Below are positions 27,778 to 35,958 of a DNA stretch of 64,000 nt, one piece after another. How positions within the stretch are numbered: the stretch's first letter is position 1; each line of letters opens with the position of its first letter. Both the position numbers and the translations under genes were made by a program. Origin of the DNA: Chitinophaga deserti (GTDB taxonomy: Bacteria > Bacteroidota > Bacteroidia > Chitinophagales > Chitinophagaceae); assembly GCF_003149455.1 (NCBI RefSeq), contig NZ_QFFK01000004.1, positions 372,001 through 436,000 of the forward strand. The letters are read 5' to 3'. Below the pieces are notes generated by a model. That model had not been told where the DNA came from, ran no database searches, and saw nothing but the letters and a program-made list of their open reading frames with translations.

Positions 27778-29106
27778 ATGCTATTAAAAAGAATAGGGAT
27801 TATCTGCATGGCCATCGCCTTTCTGGCAGCATGCAAAAAATCCGATACTCCCGGCACAGAAACGCCCGGCCCCAAGCCCCCCAAACCAGATGTGGTAACA
27901 CCGGTTGGTACACCGGATAATTCACCAGCTGAAACCGAAACTATCGGCGCAACGGGTGGACAAGTATCTTCCCGGGACGGTTATCTGAAAGTGATCATCC
28001 CGGCCGGGGCATTCACTTCCGACCAGCAGGTGAGCGTCCAGCACATCAGTAATAACTGTCCGGGTACCCACGGCACGGCTTACCGTGTACTTCCTGAAGG
28101 CGTCACCTTCGCCAAGCCGGTAACACTCCAGTTCAGGATTAATATGACCGATAGTACCCACCTTGCCGTGGAAACTGCAACCGCGGCTTATCAAAACAAG
28201 AAAGGCGTCTGGATGGCTATGCCCAAAGCAGTAGTAAATGCCGAAGCCCGTACCGTTTCAATTGAAACCACACACTTCAGCGACTGGACCGTAATATCCG
28301 GCGTAATGGTTTCCGCTAACCCCGGACTGGTAATACCGGGAGGCAAATCGAGGCTGATCGTTTACTATGCGGAAGACCTGCTGGCACCTCTGGTAAAAGA
28401 AGAAATACCGGTACCCGGTTTTATCGAAATGCCCGGCTCACTTGTAAGCAACTGGAGGGTATCGAACGGACTGGGTACTGTTCAACCGGAAGGAGGGAAA
28501 GCAACCTATACCGCTCCGGAATTTAAACCAGATGCAGCCCAGGAAACTGCCACTATATCCTGTGATGTAAAAAGCGGAAGTAATACTGTAACGCTCAATA
28601 CCAAAGTGACCACCACCCATGGTTACATCTCCTTCAGTGTGAACGGTGGAAAAACCCAGATAGTACACAGGGGCGTGGCGCAAAGGTTCAGGTACAACCT
28701 GGGCGGCGGGCAGGCAGGCCCTGTCTATACAGCCATTTATGGCAACGCTACACCCAGCACGGCCAGCGCCCCTATCTGGATCGAATGGCCGCTCTCTCTG
28801 GGAACAACAGGAGCCTGGCTCTGGAAAACATTTAACCCTGATCTGGTAAGAATTCACTTCAAATACAATGGGGTATATTATGATTGTTCTTATCTCCCGA
28901 ATCAGGGCGACAGAGATCTTGTAATAAGTCCGGGTTACCTGAAGGTTTATACCGACCATACGCATGACGGGTATTACACGGGCGAATTCGAAGTGGAAAA
29001 GGCCAGTCCTACGGCCACAATTTCCGAGAAATGGAGAACCATTCATATTAAAGGGAAATTCCGTGTGCCTACGAAAGTGGATATCATTTCTCCTGTTCCA
29101 TTTTAA
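27778..29106 (+). CDS. ZU5-domain lipoprotein 2
   Basis: 442 residues from ATG 27778, which gives a clean lipoprotein signal (LLKRIGIICMAIAFLAAC); the longer frame upstream has no signal peptide. A Pro-rich linker (PGPKPPKPD) leads to the ZU5-like domain (IGATGGQVSSRDGYLKVIIP, VSVQHISNN, YRVLPEGVTFAKPVTLQF, THFSDW). The C-terminal beta domain has YISFSVNGGKTQI, SPGYLKVYT and GEFEVEKAS, parallel to its neighbours. Function unknown; shares architecture with the genes on both sides, so local duplication is clear. Confidence 0.75.
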   Translation: MLLKRIGIICMAIAFLAACKKSDTPGTETPGPKPPKPDVVTPVGTPDNSPAETETIGATGGQVSSRDGYLKVIIPAGAFTSDQQVSVQHISNNCPGTHGTAYRVLPEGVTFAKPVTLQFRINMTDSTHLAVETATAAYQNKKGVWMAMPKAVVNAEARTVSIETTHFSDWTVISGVMVSANPGLVIPGGKSRLIVYYAEDLLAPLVKEEIPVPGFIEMPGSLVSNWRVSNGLGTVQPEGGKATYTAPEFKPDAAQETATISCDVKSGSNTVTLNTKVTTTHGYISFSVNGGKTQIVHRGVAQRFRYNLGGGQAGPVYTAIYGNATPSTASAPIWIEWPLSLGTTGAWLWKTFNPDLVRIHFKYNGVYYDCSYLPNQGDRDLVISPGYLKVYTDHTHDGYYTGEFEVEKASPTATISEKWRTIHIKGKFRVPTKVDIISPVPF

Positions 29107-29152
29107 AACTATCCCGATATCTATATAGTGATAGTGATAATTGCTAAACAAC

Positions 29153-29180
29153 AGCGCTCCCGTAACAGGGGGCGCTTTTT
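29153..29180 (+). terminator. Terminator of ZU5 lipoprotein 2
   Basis: AGCGCTCCC / GGGGGCGCT stem with one G-U pair, 6-base loop, five T. Confidence 0.8.
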
Positions 29181-29362
29181 AATTTAATGCAACCCGTTTC
29201 CCGTCATTTCAGCATTATACCTTCCATTTCAAACTTCCGGGCTGGCATACCGGGCAATTTATGTCGCATCCTGCCGGCAAAGGCTGCCGCATGGGTGCTG
29301 CACAATATATTTTCGCTCCGATTTAATACCATTAATAACCCAATCAATCAAAAAAAGAAGCT

Positions 29363-30646
29363 ATGCGCATTGCTTACATATCCCTCATTATGTGCTGTGC
29401 CACCATCTTTGCAGGATGTAGCAAAAGTAACGGCCCCGGCGGCGGAGACGACCCCAATCCAAATCCACCGGGTGAAGATAACCCTCCGGTTATGACCGGT
29501 AAAGGAGTCCCTGACGGATCAGCTGCAACACAAAAAAGCATAGGTGCTGCCGGAGGTACGCTTACTTCGGTAGACGGGCTGCTTACGCTTACGGTTCCTG
29601 CCGGAGCATTCACGAGCAATCAGAACGTCAGCATCCAGCGGATCAGTAACCTAAACCCCTCAGCGGCCGGCCCGGCATTCAGGTTACTGCCGGAAGGCGT
29701 CACATTCGCCAAACCGGTTTCCATCACCTTCAAATGCCCGGATACTGACTCCACCATCTTCGCCCCGGAATACCTTCGGGGCTCCTATCAGAAAGCCAAT
29801 GGCGGCTGGTGGAAGTTACCGGGCACTATAAATACAACGGCTCGAACCGTTACCGTGCAGACAACCCACTTCAGCGACTGGAGCGCCGTGAGCGACCTGA
29901 AGCTGGTGATAGAGCAGCCGGTACTTCCCGCGGAGGGCCGAAGCGGCCTGACCGTTTATTATGATGGAAATCCAGCACCGCAACCAGGCCAGGAGTTAGC
30001 GATATACCTGCCGAAGTTGTTACCTGAAACATATGTAAGACGATGGAAAATAGAAAAAGGAGGAGGAAAGCTGGTAAGCAGAACTTTCAAAGAAAATCCT
30101 ATTAGTTTTAGGGCAGACCGCCCTGTACCCAAGCCTCCCAATGATTTGACCACTATATCCGTGGAGGTACAGCCTGATCCGAAGGACCCTAAAACCGTTA
30201 AGCTTCAGGGAAATATCCGGACCACTTTAGGAATGCTATTGCTTAAAATCAATGATGGTAACGATATTGAGTTTATCGCAGATTACGCTGTGTATGATAA
30301 CACTGGTTACTGGAGGATCAATGCCCGTACCGAAAGCTGGGGTAATGCATTAGTGATACATTGGCCGGTCGGAGTCGGCGATTTTCCATTTTCGATTAAC
30401 CCGCTGACTAAGAACCCCGGTGTAACCGTTACTTATAATGGAAATTCGTATGGGTATACTTATGAAACGGAAAAGGAGGTACTTCCGAGCCCTGGCGGAG
30501 TATTCTGCAAGAACACAGGTACCGGGGACGGTTATGTAAGGGGAGATTTTACCGTAAGTAAAGCCGGTAATGTACGCGACCCGAAGCGCACTGTAAAGAT
30601 CACAGGCTCTTTTGCCGTACCCAGAATTAGGACAGAAGAACAATAA
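29363..30646 (+). CDS. ZU5-domain lipoprotein 3
   Basis: 427 residues with lipobox FAGC near 18 and a Gly/Pro/Asn-rich linker. The ZU5-like domain is the best preserved of the three (IGAAGGTLTSVDGLLTLTVP, NVSIQRISNLNPSA, FRLLPEGVTFAKPVSITF, THFSDW). The C-terminal region repeats the family pattern (MLLLKINDGNDIEF, SPGGVFCKN, GDFTVSKAG) and ends FAVPRIRTEEQ. Immediately downstream lies the tail of a fourth, truncated family member. Confidence 0.75.
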   Translation: MRIAYISLIMCCATIFAGCSKSNGPGGGDDPNPNPPGEDNPPVMTGKGVPDGSAATQKSIGAAGGTLTSVDGLLTLTVPAGAFTSNQNVSIQRISNLNPSAAGPAFRLLPEGVTFAKPVSITFKCPDTDSTIFAPEYLRGSYQKANGGWWKLPGTINTTARTVTVQTTHFSDWSAVSDLKLVIEQPVLPAEGRSGLTVYYDGNPAPQPGQELAIYLPKLLPETYVRRWKIEKGGGKLVSRTFKENPISFRADRPVPKPPNDLTTISVEVQPDPKDPKTVKLQGNIRTTLGMLLLKINDGNDIEFIADYAVYDNTGYWRINARTESWGNALVIHWPVGVGDFPFSINPLTKNPGVTVTYNGNSYGYTYETEKEVLPSPGGVFCKNTGTGDGYVRGDFTVSKAGNVRDPKRTVKITGSFAVPRIRTEEQ

Positions 30647-30659
30647 GCTTTTTCATAAG

Positions 30660-30814
30660 CCCCCAGTCCGGGTAATATTACCCTTACGGGCATGGGTGAA
30701 ACGTATGTTTATATCCGTGGAACGTTCAGCACCAATAAAGCGGGCATCTCCACTTCCAATCTGAAAGTGCATACGAAGATGGAAGGGAAGTTTGCCATGT
30801 TGAAACAGCCTTAA
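30660..30814 (+). pseudogene. 3' stump of a fourth ZU5 lipoprotein gene
   Basis: Starting 14 bases after the stop of lipoprotein 3, the frame reads PSPGNITLTGMGETYVYI, then RGTFSTNKAGIS, and ends KMEGKFAMLKQP with TAA at 30812. This aligns with the last ~50 residues of the three upstream paralogues (SPG, then G-x-F-x-V-x-K-A, then a GxF near the end). There is no start, signal peptide or ZU5 domain. Best explained as the remnant of a deleted or fused paralogue. Confidence 0.8.
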
Positions 30815-30856
30815 TTACCGGCGTTCCGGTTTAGGATTTATAGATCAGAAGGTGAA

Positions 30857-30883
30857 AGAAGGCTCCCTCACTGGGAGCCTTCT
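30857..30883. terminator. Hairpin between the ZU5 remnant and the collagen-like lipoprotein gene
   Basis: An 11-bp perfect stem (AGAAGGCTCCC / GGGAGCCTTCT) with a 5-base loop between convergent genes. There is no strong T run on either strand, so terminator function is likely but not typical. Confidence 0.6.
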
Positions 30884-30898
30884 GCATTCCGGAACTGC

Positions 30899-31414
30899 TT
30901 ACAGGGGTATTTTATAAGCTTTACAAAGCTCTTCATAACTGAGGCTGCGCGGGTTCATCTGCCGGCCGCTGCTCACACCGCCGGGGATGATGACATAGCG
31001 GACGGAATTGGTAGTGGCAGGAATACCGTTAGGAATAATGTCGCAGATAACACGAACTTTTCCCAACGTAAGGGCCGACTGAAAACGGTATTGCACATCG
31101 GCAGCGCCAATGTTATAGTAAATGCTCGGCAATTGTTTGATGGAGCCCGGTCCATCCGGGTCAGCAACAAATTTGGCGAACACGATCACCGTGCCCTGAT
31201 CGAGCACCTGCTGGGTTACGCCGGCAGCAGCCATGTCAAAGTAATATGTCTTTTTACCGGAGCCTGCTGATGTGGTGGATGCAACCCAGGGGCTGGTGGC
31301 CACCCAGGGCGAATACATCACGTTCGCGGTTCCGGGAGGACCGGGGTCGCCTTTCTTGCAGGAAAAAACGGTAATGAGGAAAAGGGACAGGAGTCCTGAG
31401 ATAAGAGGTTTCAT
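30899..31414 (-). CDS. Lipoprotein with short collagen-like motif
   Basis: 171 residues. Lipobox VFSC with the acceptor Cys near 19, then KKGDPGPPGTANV, a short Gly-Pro-Pro collagen-like patch. The rest is beta-rich with no named domain (TYYFDMAAAGVTQQVLDQG, VRYVIIPGG). Proteins of this size and layout (lipobox, GDPGPPG, small beta domain) are common in Chitinophagaceae and uncharacterised. Converges on the ZU5 remnant. Confidence 0.65.
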   Translation of the reverse strand: MKPLISGLLSLFLITVFSCKKGDPGPPGTANVMYSPWVATSPWVASTTSAGSGKKTYYFDMAAAGVTQQVLDQGTVIVFAKFVADPDGPGSIKQLPSIYYNIGAADVQYRFQSALTLGKVRVICDIIPNGIPATTNSVRYVIIPGGVSSGRQMNPRSLSYEELCKAYKIPL

Positions 31415-31736
31415 ACAAATGGTTTTAAAATCGTTGGATAAGGGGTTTCATGAAAGTACGCCGGCTACAATTCTCCTGCAATCGTATTAATACGTGAAAT
31501 ACCTAACAGCCATTCTTTATGCAGAAAGGCCCCTTTTTACAGGGGCCTTCGCAGTTAACAGGGGGTATCCGTTAATAGGGAAATTGACAGCTTTGCTCCG
31601 CTCAGATGCGGGATGATGATGCAAAAATAGGGCAGGGGCTACTGCCTGGGTATCGTATAAATACCTGAAATAAGGGAAGGGCGTAAAAAAAACGCCCCCG
31701 GGAACCGGGAGCGTTTTTCACTGAATGCGTTCAATA
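31415..31736. other. Intergenic region with two hairpins
   Basis: Between ndk and the collagen-like lipoprotein gene, both minus. It holds the ndk terminator (31685-31717) and a separate 9-bp hairpin (AAGGCCCCT / AGGGGCCTT, 31525-31548) that would sit in the leader of the lipoprotein mRNA or act as a second terminator. No coding frame seen. Confidence 0.5.
31685..31717 (-). terminator. Terminator of ndk
   Basis: AAAACGCCCCCGG pairs with CCGGGAGCGTTTT (12 of 13) around a 3-base loop. An A run to its left gives the T run on the minus strand. Confidence 0.85.
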
Positions 31737-32153
31737 TCAGAACTTCTCCAGGCCGGAGAAGAAGAAATTGCCTTCGATAGCCGCGTTTTCGTCGGAGTCA
31801 GAACCGTGAACTGCGTTACGGCCGATAGACTCAGCGTAGATCTTACGGATAGTACCTTCCTCAGCCTGAGCAGGGTTGGTAGCACCGATCAGTTTGCGGA
31901 AATCTTCCACTGCGTTGTCTTTTTCCAGGATAGCTGCTACAATGTGACCGCTGCTCATGAATTCAACCAGCTCACCGTAGAAAGGGCGCTCTTTGTGTAC
32001 AGCGTAGAATTCGCCTGCTTTCTCAGCGGAAAGACGGAGTTGTTTCATCGCTACAATGCGGAAGCCTGCTGCGCAGATCTTGTCCAGAATGCCGCCGATG
32101 TGACCGTTAGACACAGCGTCGGGCTTGATCATGGTGAAAGTTTTGTTGCTCAT
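31737..32153 (-). CDS. ndk: Nucleoside diphosphate kinase
   Basis: 138 residues, normal length. Transfers the gamma-phosphate of ATP to nucleoside diphosphates through a phospho-histidine. Seen: [15 protein letters not shown] near 6-20, [14 protein letters not shown] near 55-68, and the active-site His in NAVHGSDS near 117. Monocistronic, divergent from the DHH phosphoesterase gene. On the minus strand TACTTTTG (32199-32206), a TAnnTTTG -7 element, lies ~46 bases before the start. Confidence 0.97.
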   Translation of the reverse strand: MSNKTFTMIKPDAVSNGHIGGILDKICAAGFRIVAMKQLRLSAEKAGEFYAVHKERPFYGELVEFMSSGHIVAAILEKDNAVEDFRKLIGATNPAQAEEGTIRKIYAESIGRNAVHGSDSDENAAIEGNFFFSGLEKF

Positions 32154-32335
32154 ATTGGTAATTAGTCGTTATACGTGAGTTATTGCCTTTTTGCGCCGCA
32201 AAAGTAATCACATTTTGATTACCCGTAAAAAATTTTGAAATTCTGGCTCAAATGGTGAACTTCGCACTTCATTTGCCTAAACGAAAATGAGCCGCCCGCA
32301 AGGCGGAAGCACCTTAAAAAAACATAGTTTTTGGA

Positions 32336-33340
32336 ATGAAGCCGATAGAGGACATTAAGCCGCTGCTCGAAAGCCCCAAAAAGGTAATCATCACCATGCA
32401 TCAGAAACCTGATGCCGACGCCATGGGCTCTTCGCTGGCCATGTACCACTACCTGCGGCGCAAAGGGCACGATGTTACCGTAATTTCTCCCACCAATTAC
32501 CCCGACTTCCTTAAATGGATGCCGGGTTGTGAAACGGTCCTCGATTTTGAATCGCAGAACGAGAAAGCCCTCAAAGCCCTCACAGGCACTGAGATCCTTT
32601 TCTGCCTCGATTTCAACGCCATGAGCCGCACCAAAAACATGGAATCCCACCTGGAAAAGCTCCAGTGCGTGAAAGTCCTCATCGATCACCACCTGGAACC
32701 CCAGCCCGTTTTCGACTTCGGCGTGAGCGACACTACCGCCGCCTCCACCGCCCAGCTCGTTTACGAAATCATCTACCGCCTCGGTGATGAACATTATATT
32801 GATAACGACATTGCCCAGTGTATCTATGCCGGTACCATGACCGATACCGGATCGTTCCGCTTCGCTTCCACCAGCGCCCGCGTTCACCGTATGGTTGCCG
32901 ATCTGCTGGAAAGAGGGCTGGAGCACGAATACATCCACCAGGCCATTTACGATAACTTCCTCGAAAACCGCCTCCGCTTCATCGGCCACAGCCTCCTGAA
33001 CCGGATGGAAGTGTTTTATGAAGCCAATACCGCCATGATGGCCATCCCTTACAGCGACCTGAAAAGGTTCGATCTACAAACAGGGGATACAGAAGGACTG
33101 GTAAATTTCCTTTTATCCATCCAAGGCATTAAATTAGCAGCGCTGATCATCGACCGGAACTCGGAAGTAAAGCTGTCTTTCCGCTCCAAAGGCAATTTCG
33201 ACGTAAATACCTTTGCGCGGAAATACTTCGAAGGAGGCGGGCACTTCAACGCCTCCGGAGGCCGCAGCTCCGATCCGCTCGACCGCACCGTGCAACGCTT
33301 TATCAAAGCCATGCACGAAAACGAAGACATTTTGCAATAA
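32336..33340 (+). CDS. DHH/DHHA1 phosphoesterase (NrnA-like)
   Basis: 334 residues. DHH domain motifs: HQKPDADAMGSSLA near 22-35, CLDFNAMSR near 90, and the DHH triad in VLIDHHLEP near 115. Further ligands in GTMTDTGSFR near 163. C-terminal DHHA1 signature GGHFNASGG near 300. NrnA-type enzymes degrade nano-RNA and in some species dephosphorylate pAp or cleave linear dinucleotides; which activity applies here is undecided. Followed by the FKBP gene on the same strand after 60 bases. Confidence 0.88.
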   Translation: MKPIEDIKPLLESPKKVIITMHQKPDADAMGSSLAMYHYLRRKGHDVTVISPTNYPDFLKWMPGCETVLDFESQNEKALKALTGTEILFCLDFNAMSRTKNMESHLEKLQCVKVLIDHHLEPQPVFDFGVSDTTAASTAQLVYEIIYRLGDEHYIDNDIAQCIYAGTMTDTGSFRFASTSARVHRMVADLLERGLEHEYIHQAIYDNFLENRLRFIGHSLLNRMEVFYEANTAMMAIPYSDLKRFDLQTGDTEGLVNFLLSIQGIKLAALIIDRNSEVKLSFRSKGNFDVNTFARKYFEGGGHFNASGGRSSDPLDRTVQRFIKAMHENEDILQ

Positions 33341-33400
33341 CCTGGACGGGCCAATTAACAAAGGCTTGTCCCACACACGTTCATAAACTCAATCGTTAAG

Positions 33401-34285
33401 ATGAAAACAAACAATCTGTTACTTGTTGCGCTGGGAGGCCTCGCTTTGGCCAGCTGCGGTAAAAGCGGCCCGAGAAAGACCCCGGGTGGCATTGACTTCA
33501 CCGTTCCTAAAGAAGGTAAAGGCGATAAGCTGAAAGAAGGCGATACCATCGTGGTTCACTTCTCTTCTTACCTGAACGACTCTCTCCTGATGTCTTCCCG
33601 CGAGCAGGCACCTACCGGTATGCCCCTCGTTCTGCAGAAATCAATGAACAAGTACGATCTCATGGACGGTTTCGCCATGCTGACTGAAGGCGACTCCGCC
33701 GTGTTCATGCTGCCTGTAGACTCCATGCCGCAAATGCCTCCCATGGCTAAGAAAGGCGACATTATGAAAGTTGCTTTCGTAGTAGACAGCAAGTACTCTT
33801 CCGCGAAACAAAACGAGAAAGACGAAAAGGAAATCGCTGAATACATCAAGAAAAACAACCTGAACACCCGCAAATCTCCCAAAGGCGTTTACATCGCTGA
33901 GACTGTTGCAGGTACAGGCGCTCAGGCTAAAGCCGGCGACGAAGTTTCCGTGAACTACACCGGTAAACTGCTGGATGGCACCAAGTTCGATTCCAACACC
34001 GACAGCACCCTGCGCCCCGGCATGCCGCTGGAGCCCCTGAAATTCAACGTAGGCGAAGGCCGCGTGATTGCAGGTTGGGATGATGCACTGGCTCAGCTGA
34101 AAGTTGGCTCTAAAGCCACTATCGTGATCCCGTCTTCCCTCGCTTACGGTCTGAACGGCTCTGGTCCCTTCATCAAACCGAACAGCATCCTCGTTTTCGA
34201 CGTGGAACTCCTGGACGTGAAACCCGCTGCTGCTCAGCCCGCACCTGGCGCAGTTCCCCCGCCGCCCCCGGCACCTTCCAAATAA
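33401..34285 (+). CDS. FKBP-type peptidyl-prolyl isomerase lipoprotein with two FKBP-like domains
   Basis: 294 residues. Lipobox ALASC near 19. Residues ~30-125 look like a divergent first FKBP domain (EGDTIVVHFSSYLNDSLL). Residues ~175-275 are a complete one: VSVNYTGKLLDGTKFDSN, VGEGRVIAGWDDALAQLKVG, IVIPSSLAYG and SILVFDVELLDV. The tail is Pro-rich (PPPPPAPSK). Probably assists folding in the periplasm while membrane-anchored. Its last codons plus terminator are duplicated ~740 bases downstream, on the far side of an AT-rich gene. Confidence 0.92.
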   Translation: MKTNNLLLVALGGLALASCGKSGPRKTPGGIDFTVPKEGKGDKLKEGDTIVVHFSSYLNDSLLMSSREQAPTGMPLVLQKSMNKYDLMDGFAMLTEGDSAVFMLPVDSMPQMPPMAKKGDIMKVAFVVDSKYSSAKQNEKDEKEIAEYIKKNNLNTRKSPKGVYIAETVAGTGAQAKAGDEVSVNYTGKLLDGTKFDSNTDSTLRPGMPLEPLKFNVGEGRVIAGWDDALAQLKVGSKATIVIPSSLAYGLNGSGPFIKPNSILVFDVELLDVKPAAAQPAPGAVPPPPPAPSK

Positions 34286-34340
34286 GCAATAGATTGCCTA
34301 TATGCAAAGCCCGTCCACACCAGGACGGGCTTTCTTTTTA
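34268..34340 (+). repeat. Direct repeat, left copy: FKBP 3' end plus terminator
   Basis: Starts in the last codons of the FKBP gene with 21 identical bases (CCGGCACCTTCCAAATAAGC plus A) and continues through the terminator hairpin (34306-34333: AAAGCCCGTCC / GGACGGGCTTT). The right copy lies at 35007-35077, offset 739 bases, with a few substitutions and small gaps. Confidence 0.85.
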
Positions 34341-34415
34341 ACCTGTAAACCAATATTTTGCAAAGCAGTTTCCCAAATGGGGAATGGAAGTAAATTAATT
34401 CCAATAAAAAATAAG

Positions 34416-35024
34416 ATGAAATTTATAAAAGAAGTAAATGAGATTCTTCCCTTCGACAGGGAACTTTATATTGATTACTTACTCGGTGAAACTCAGTCAC
34501 CTGTAGTGTGGTATGGTGCTTCGTTTCAAATATCAGCTAATAGCGAAGCGCAGACAAATGTTAGAAAAACTGAGGCTTATGAAAGTTTGCTTAAGACCGC
34601 TATTTTGAAATTTGACCCAAAGTCAATTTGGATGGTTAATCATGATGATAAAGACTTGAAATGGCTGCCGAAAAAAGGGGCCAATTTAAGTTCCTTGAGA
34701 GCACTATTCGATCAATATGGAGTTCGTTATGAATTTAGCGGTGCATTGATATTTACACAAGACGAATTGCTGGCAATCTTTCCGGAGTTAATTGCATATC
34801 CGCGTGTTGCTGCGCAAGTTGATGGACGTCTGTATAAAGATTTGGATATTACACACAATACACTACCGTTAGTGATTAAGATATCAGGTCATTTTAATAT
34901 TGACTTTCTGAGTACGGATTTATCCTTTTTGAAAGGGCTTGTGAAGGACTTGTCCGATGAAACATTCGATGTAAAAGCATACCGGGGAACATCACTTTTT
35001 CCTCCTCCGGCACCTTCCAAATAA
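34416..35024 (+). CDS. AT-rich inserted gene of unknown function
   Basis: 202 residues from ATG 34416, family not recognised. No signal peptide; mixed alpha/beta composition (FDRELYIDYLLGETQSP, WMVNHDDKDLKWLP, FTQDELLAIFPELIAYP). Base composition is clearly more AT-rich than its neighbours, and A/T-ending codons dominate, unlike the GC-ending codons around it. Its frame runs straight into a duplicated FKBP tail, so the protein ends PPPAPSK like the FKBP protein; the native C-terminus was probably lost. Most likely horizontally acquired. Small cytosolic proteins of this kind include immunity or antitoxin-like proteins, but nothing here proves that. Confidence 0.6.
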   Translation: MKFIKEVNEILPFDRELYIDYLLGETQSPVVWYGASFQISANSEAQTNVRKTEAYESLLKTAILKFDPKSIWMVNHDDKDLKWLPKKGANLSSLRALFDQYGVRYEFSGALIFTQDELLAIFPELIAYPRVAAQVDGRLYKDLDITHNTLPLVIKISGHFNIDFLSTDLSFLKGLVKDLSDETFDVKAYRGTSLFPPPAPSK

Positions 35025-35077
35025 GCATTAGATGCCTATACAAAAAGCCCGCCCCACCAGGACGGGCTTTCTTCTTA
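35007..35077 (+). repeat. Direct repeat, right copy: FKBP tail plus terminator
   Basis: Same 21-base core as the left copy, then a slightly diverged copy of the trailer and terminator (35044-35070). It supplies the stop codon and terminator of the inserted AT-rich gene. Confidence 0.85.
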
Positions 35078-35122
35078 CCCCAACACCAAAACCCTCCCAA
35101 CAGGGGCATTTATGCCAGCTTA

Positions 35123-35243
35123 CCCCAAGTTTCCTTCACCGTACCTTCACGTCAGAAGCACAGTTACTCCGTTGTTACTTCACATATACTTCAGGGTTAC
35201 TTCAGGTATAATGTAGGGGTAATGTAGGTATAAGGTTTTCAAA
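35123..35243. repeat. 11-bp-period degenerate array 3
   Basis: Units in register every 11 bases: CTTCACCGTAC, CTTCACGTCAG, AAGCACAGTTA, CTCCGTTGTTA, CTTCACATATA, CTTCAGGGTTA, CTTCAGGTATA, ATGTAGGGGTA, ATGTAGGTATA (35134-35232). Adjacent units are most alike and the sequence drifts along the array. It lies in a convergent gap of 535 bases. The remainder to 35500 is AT-rich without coding signal, but TGTATTGGGTTT at ~35263 matches, inverted, a piece of array 1 (~1865). Confidence 0.75.
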
Positions 35244-35506
35244 AGTGCCTCTAACCCTTTGCTGTATTGGGTTTCAGAAAAAGGGTACCCACTGTTTAGT
35301 ACAGTTTGACGCACTGCCAACTCAGAAATGAGAGTATAGTATCAGAATATCGTTAATTAAATATCATTATTAGCTATTTTGTTTAGCAACCCTAAATAAA
35401 CTTGCCTTTTTCAGACTTTAAGTACCCTTTAAACCATGCTCTAGTTATCATGAAAACAGGTTTTAATGGCTTTTTTACTGCCTGAAGCAATAGGATATGG
35501 CACTAA

Positions 35507-35538
35507 AAAAGCCGCTCCACGGTAGTGAAGCGGCTTTT
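35507..35538. terminator. Bidirectional-type terminator downstream of the DCC gene
   Basis: AAAAGCCGCT / AGCGGCTTTT stem with a structured 12-base loop, flanked by A and T runs. Confidence 0.85.
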
Positions 35539-35559
35539 TCTATGTTGGTAAGTCCAAAT

Positions 35560-35958
35560 TCAGAGGAATTTACGCCTGACCCGTTCATCAGGCACCATAC
35601 AGGCATCCATCTTCCCGAACCAGCGGTAGCGGTTACGGGCTATCCAGTCGTACACCGCATTCCGGATAAATGCCGGAACTATGATAAACGCCCATAAGAG
35701 GCTCACAGGGAAGCCGAGGTGCCTGGCGGTATGCAGGGCTGCTGTGCTCTTTAAACTGGCTCTGTTGCCTTCTATTAGCACGAAAGAGTCGGTCTTGGAA
35801 GGGTCTATACCATGTTGGGCCAGTAAGGCCTGTCCGGCTTCGGATTGCAGGGGCGCAAAACGGAAATGATCTTTCCGGTCGTGCCGCAGTACGAAGTTGA
35901 CGCTGCCATTGCAGAAACGGCAAACGCCATCGAACAGGATAATGGCCTTTTCATCCAT
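35560..35958 (-). CDS. DCC-family thiol-disulfide oxidoreductase-like protein (DUF393)
   Basis: 132 residues. ILFDGVCRFCNGSVNFV near 7-23 contains the CxxC of the DCC family (named for its DxxCxxC motif), with a predicted thioredoxin-like fold. RFAPLQSEAG and VLIEG follow the usual pattern. The start overlaps the purB stop by one base (TAATG), so the two are translationally linked. Redox function is inferred from the family and not demonstrated. Confidence 0.85.
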   Translation of the reverse strand: MDEKAIILFDGVCRFCNGSVNFVLRHDRKDHFRFAPLQSEAGQALLAQHGIDPSKTDSFVLIEGNRASLKSTAALHTARHLGFPVSLLWAFIIVPAFIRNAVYDWIARNRYRWFGKMDACMVPDERVRRKFL

